DNA from: an uncultured Oscillospiraceae bacterium
GTDB lineage: Bacteria > Bacillota > Clostridia > Oscillospirales > Oscillospiraceae
Reading direction: 5' to 3'
Assembly: GCA_947626845.1 (NCBI GenBank)
Contig: CANQTW010000004.1
Span: 1 to 64,000, forward strand
Length of the DNA: 64,000 bases
Shown here: positions 60,857-64,000 of the stretch, one piece after another
Layout of the letters: every line of letters begins with the position of its first letter
Position numbering within the stretch: position 1 is the stretch's first letter
Program-made: the position numbers and the translations under genes
Notes under the pieces: model-generated
Told to the model about the DNA's origin: nothing
What the model saw: the letters and a program-made list of their open reading frames with translations, nothing else
Database searches by the model: none

Positions 60857-63184
60857 TCAATAAAAGCCCAGATTCGAGTTGTCCACCAGCGTCACGTTGA
60901 TGACCGCCCCGTAGGGCACCTCGGTGCCCGCCTCCACAGCCTGGGAGGCCACCTTCACGCCGGAGGCCGCCGGAGAGGCGCCGGAGGTATCCAGGTAGAG
61001 GCCCAGGTTTTGCAGCTGGTTCCTGGCGGCGTTGACTGTCTTGCCGGTGAGATCCGGCACCACCACCGTCTCCTGGGGGGCCTGCTCTCCCAGATAGACG
61101 ATCATCTGACTGCCCGCCGCGATCTGCGCCCCCGCCACAGGGAGCTGGGCGGTAACGGTGTCGCCGGTGCCCACCTCTCTCAGGCTGAGCCCCAGCTCCT
61201 TCGCTTTCTCTCTGGCCGCCAGGACGCCGCTGCCGATGAACCGAGGCGTCGTCACGTCCAGAAGGGCCTCCTCGCCCTCCTCATAGATGGGCTGAACGCC
61301 CAGATACGGCAGGATCTCGCTCATGATCTTGCCCACGTAAGGGGCCGCCATCTGGCCGCCGCCGATGTAGATGCCGCTGTCCTTGCTGGGGTTATCCAGC
61401 ACCAGGAGCACCGCCACCTCCGGGTCGTCGGCGGGGGCGATGCCGCAGAAGGACACCATGTATTCCCTCACGCCTGTCTGCCGCTCCAGGGCCGTCTTGG
61501 TGGTGGTGCCGGTCTTGCCGCCCACCCGGTAGCCGGGCACATAGGCGTTGGAGCCGGTGCCGCCCTCGTCGCCCACGACGGATTCCAGGATGTCCGCCAC
61601 CAGGGCGCTGGTCTCCTCGCTGATCACCTGCCGGACGACGGTAGGCTCCTTGGAGTAGATCACGTCGCCGTTGGCGTTGCGCATCTCCTTGACGATGTAG
61701 GGCTCCATCAGATATCCGCCGTTGACGGCGGCGGATACCGCCGTGATCATCTGGATAGGCGTCACGTTGAAGGTCTGGCCGAAGGATGCGGAGGCGAGGG
61801 AGGACTTGTTCCAGCTGAGGAAATCCTTGTCGGGCCACCACTGGCTGCCCGCCTCGCCGGACAGGTCGATCCCCGTCTTGTCCCGGATGCCGAAGGCCTT
61901 GACGTAATCGTTGTAGGTCTCCGCGCCGATCTTCAGGCCGATGTTGGCGAAGGCCACGTTGCAGGAGTGCATGGCCGCCTGACGCAGGTTCTGCTCGCCG
62001 TGTCCGGCGCGCTTCCAGCAGTTGAGGTCGGTGTCACGGCCTGGGATCTGGCCCTTGGGGATCTTCCCGTAGCAGGGGAAGCTGCTGTTTTCGTTAATGA
62101 CGCCCTCCTCCAGGCCGATGGCCATGGTGATGATCTTGAACACCGATCCCGGCTCATAGGTGTCGGAGACGGCCATATTGCGCCACTGGGCCCGCTGGGC
62201 GTCCCCAATGGCCTTGCTTCTCTCCTCCGGGTCCTCGATAAGGGCGATCTCGTCCAGCGTCTCCTGGGGCAGGCCCCAGGGGTCGTTCAGGTCGTAGCTG
62301 TTGGCGTTGGCCAGTGCCAGGATCTCTCCGGTCTTCACGTTCATGACGATGACACAGCCGCCGTTCAGGATGTAGTTGGCCTCCATGGCCTGCTGAAGGT
62401 ATTTCTCCGCGATGGCCTGGATGGTGGCGTCCAGGGTCAGGGTCATATCGTTGCCGTCAATGGCGTCGTTGTAGTTCTGATAGTTCTCAAAGAGCATCTC
62501 GGTGCCGTTCTGGGCCACCAAACGCACCACGGAGCCGTTGGTCCCCTCCAGGCTGTCGTCGTAGAGGGCCTCGATGCCCTCCAGGCCGAAGTTGTCCCGG
62601 CCCACAAAGCCGATGACGTGGCAGGCCAGGTCCCCGCAGGGATAGTAGCGCTTGGAATCCTCCTCGATGTGGACGCCGGCGATGGACTGCTCCTCCTTGA
62701 ATTTGCGCACCTCGTTGGCCAGCTCCGCGCTGATTTTGGTGGCCACGGTCTTGTACCAGGACTTGGTGTCCTTCATCTGCTCCAGCATGGTATCGATGTC
62801 CGCGCCCAGGATGCGGTTCAGCTCGGTGGCAATCAGCATGGGCTCGTCGTTATAGACCTTCTCGTTCTTCTTGTACTCCTTCTCGTGGTACAGCTTGATC
62901 TCATAGGGGGAGATAAACACGGTGTAGGCCGTGGCGCTGCGGGCCAGGGTCTTGCCGTTGGCGTCGTAGATGGTGCCGCGGGAGGCGGAGACGGCCACGG
63001 AACGGGTCTGCTGGCGCACAGCCATTTCCTGATATTTGTCGTGTTCTCGGATCATCACATTGTAGAGCTGGACGCCCAAAACAATAAACGCAACTATGCC
63101 GCACACGACTGCCAGGAAAAGTGTGCGGCCCAGTATTGTTTTGTTCGTCCTCTGACGGGAGGAACCGCTCTTGGATGTCGCCAT
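60857..63184 (-). CDS. Class B penicillin-binding protein with PASTA domains (FtsI/SpoVD type)
   Basis: The 775-residue protein has a cytoplasmic tail, one transmembrane helix (about 19-41), a dimerisation domain (SASRGTIYDANGKTLARSAT), and the transpeptidase motifs SVFK (347-350), SCN (407-409) and KTGT (557-560). Two C-terminal PASTA domains follow (about 650-705 and 707-770). It crosslinks septal peptidoglycan with FtsW. Only one such gene is in the cluster, so it may serve both vegetative division (PbpB) and spore cortex (SpoVD) roles, or the other copy lies elsewhere. Confidence 0.95.
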   Translation of the reverse strand: MATSKSGSSRQRTNKTILGRTLFLAVVCGIVAFIVLGVQLYNVMIREHDKYQEMAVRQQTRSVAVSASRGTIYDANGKTLARSATAYTVFISPYEIKLYHEKEYKKNEKVYNDEPMLIATELNRILGADIDTMLEQMKDTKSWYKTVATKISAELANEVRKFKEEQSIAGVHIEEDSKRYYPCGDLACHVIGFVGRDNFGLEGIEALYDDSLEGTNGSVVRLVAQNGTEMLFENYQNYNDAIDGNDMTLTLDATIQAIAEKYLQQAMEANYILNGGCVIVMNVKTGEILALANANSYDLNDPWGLPQETLDEIALIEDPEERSKAIGDAQRAQWRNMAVSDTYEPGSVFKIITMAIGLEEGVINENSSFPCYGKIPKGQIPGRDTDLNCWKRAGHGEQNLRQAAMHSCNVAFANIGLKIGAETYNDYVKAFGIRDKTGIDLSGEAGSQWWPDKDFLSWNKSSLASASFGQTFNVTPIQMITAVSAAVNGGYLMEPYIVKEMRNANGDVIYSKEPTVVRQVISEETSALVADILESVVGDEGGTGSNAYVPGYRVGGKTGTTTKTALERQTGVREYMVSFCGIAPADDPEVAVLLVLDNPSKDSGIYIGGGQMAAPYVGKIMSEILPYLGVQPIYEEGEEALLDVTTPRFIGSGVLAAREKAKELGLSLREVGTGDTVTAQLPVAGAQIAAGSQMIVYLGEQAPQETVVVPDLTGKTVNAARNQLQNLGLYLDTSGASPAASGVKVASQAVEAGTEVPYGAVINVTLVDNSNLGFY

Positions 63185-63255
63185 GATGAAACTCCCCGTT
63201 GACTGTGATAGATCGCCATGGGCGGCTTTCCGCCCTCTCTCAGTTTATAGCGTCT

Positions 63256-63816
63256 TTAACTGAAATATTCCGGGAGACTCTTTAAAAACCCCACGATCCT
63301 GGCGCCAAGTCCCGCCGTCTCGTCCTCGGCCAGGATCTGCGCCCTGTCGGCCAAAATCACGCCGCCATACATGTCCTCCGTGCCGCGGCTCATGCCCAGG
63401 ATATTGACGGCATAGGACTCGATATCCTGCATGTTGAAGGTGGTCTCGTAGTTGATCTCCAGGATCTCCTGGCGCTCCTCCAGCTCCGCGATGGAGGACC
63501 TGACGCGGCTGGTCTCGCCGGAGATCTGCGCAAGCCTGATATATCCCATCAGGACGGTGATCATCAGCACCACCGTGACGATGACGCCCACAACGGCCAG
63601 AAGGGGGAACCCGAAGGTCTGGGAAGCGGCCTCGGCCTGGGCCTTTGCCCTGGCCCGCTCACGGGCGCGCTCGTCGAGACGCTGGCGTATCCGCTCCTGA
63701 CTGGACGGCTCCTCATAGGCCTCCTCTTCAGGAAGAGCGTAGCCCTGCACCCGGTCAAGGTCATAGGCCTCGCTGCCGTAGGTGGCGGAATATTGCATGT
63801 TCACTGCCGCTGCCAT
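63256..63816 (-). CDS. ftsL: FtsL-like division protein
   Basis: The 186-residue protein has a long charged N-terminal cytoplasmic region (ERIRQRLDERARERARAK), one transmembrane helix (FGFPLLAVVGVIVTVVLMIT), a coiled coil (RVRSSIAELEERQEILEINY) and a short external tail. This is the FtsL/DivIC topology, and its place between rsmH and the PBP fixes it as FtsL. It forms a complex with FtsQ and DivIC. Confidence 0.85.
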   Translation of the reverse strand: MAAAVNMQYSATYGSEAYDLDRVQGYALPEEEAYEEPSSQERIRQRLDERARERARAKAQAEAASQTFGFPLLAVVGVIVTVVLMITVLMGYIRLAQISGETSRVRSSIAELEERQEILEINYETTFNMQDIESYAVNILGMSRGTEDMYGGVILADRAQILAEDETAGLGARIVGFLKSLPEYFS

Positions 63817-63845
63817 TCTTCCATATCCTTCCGTGGTTTATTTTC

Positions 63846-64000
63846 CTATATCCTCTCCGCGATCCGGAGCTTTGCGCTCCTGGAGCGGGGATTCTCCTCA
63901 AGCTCCCGCTGTGTGGGCGTGATGGGCTTTCTGGTGACGCTCCTCATTGTCTGGCGGAATCCGCACACGCACACCGGCAGTCCCGGCGGACATGTGCATC
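63846..64000 (-). CDS. rsmH: 16S rRNA m4C1402 methyltransferase RsmH, C-terminal end
   Basis: The frame is open from the window edge to a TAG at 63846-63848. It reads [20 protein letters not shown], then [20 protein letters not shown] and [10 protein letters not shown]. The CxCP...CxC and R(K)P..P...E...NPR.RSAKLR pattern is the RsmH (MraW) C-terminus. Only 51 codons are in the window. It heads the dcw cluster here. Confidence 0.92.
   Translation of the reverse strand, partial: CTCPPGLPVCVCGFRQTMRSVTRKPITPTQRELEENPRSRSAKLRIAERI

Noticed and set aside
60812..63202. 796-codon plus-strand frame opposite the PBP gene
   Set aside because: It is an antisense shadow with no ribosome site or motif. 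The PBP on the minus strand has all three transpeptidase motifs and PASTA domains.

Overview
The window reads as a chromosomal segment of a GC-rich, low-GC-relative Gram-positive anaerobe of the class Clostridia, most like a gut Oscillospiraceae (Oscillibacter/Flavonifractor type). The grounds are the Firmicutes hprK-murB-rapZ-whiA-dnaE gene set, a division and cell-wall (dcw) cluster with a PASTA-containing PBP, a MurE with the DNPR motif typical of meso-diaminopimelate addition, an S-layer-homology surface protein, and strong AGGAGG ribosome sites with TTGACA-N17-TATAAT promoters. Species assignment is inference.

Left part (1 to about 26 kb) is accessory. It holds a truncated GH32-like hydrolase, a flavin reductase with a divergent HxlR regulator, a methyltransferase, a class I amidotransferase hydrolase, and an AT-rich patch with a small HTH protein. 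Next comes a two-gene module (PLD nuclease/SF2 helicase/DUF3427 plus a GIY-YIG nuclease with a RAMA-like tail) that looks like a DNA-defence system. Then follow fructosamine kinase, a cyclophilin-fold lipoprotein with a ferredoxin-type aldo/keto reductase, a SWIM protein, an atypical GH78 rhamnosidase trailed by a decayed DUF5060 gene, and a 1678-residue SLH protein. A junkyard at 20.4-21.9 kb (Lar-like Zn protein, IS481-type transposase remnant, FRG-domain fragment) leads into a GH2 / DUF2264 / GH88 sugar-degradation group. A remnant of the fructosamine kinase 3' end near 14.9 kb pairs with the intact gene at 9.4 kb and brackets about 5.4 kb.

Middle part (26-44 kb) is mostly core. It contains the hprK-murB-rapZ-whiA-dnaE operon, rpmB, a three-gene Gtr lipid-linked glucosylation set, der, DUF512 radical SAM, and DUF177-rpmF. 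A small AT-rich LytTR/membrane-protein pair sits between der and DUF512, and an orphan gene at 42.1 kb lies next to an RluA pseudouridine synthase.

Right part (44-64 kb) holds a polyamine ABC transporter in which PotC and PotD are fused, preceded by a promoter-proximal terminator-like leader. It also has a corrinoid/siderophore ABC importer under a clear cobalamin riboswitch, with a divergent corrinoid-adenosyltransferase-like gene as its last cistron. The minus-strand dcw cluster follows: rsmH (partial)-ftsL-pbp-murE-mraY-ftsW-murG-murA-ftsQ-ftsZ. murD, murF, murC and ftsA are not in it.

The most interesting leads are the GIY-YIG/PLD-helicase pair, the polyamine-operon leader hairpin, the riboswitch-controlled adenosyltransferase-like gene, and two near-consensus promoters that fire antisense into gene 3' ends. 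No rRNA, tRNA or CRISPR array was seen.
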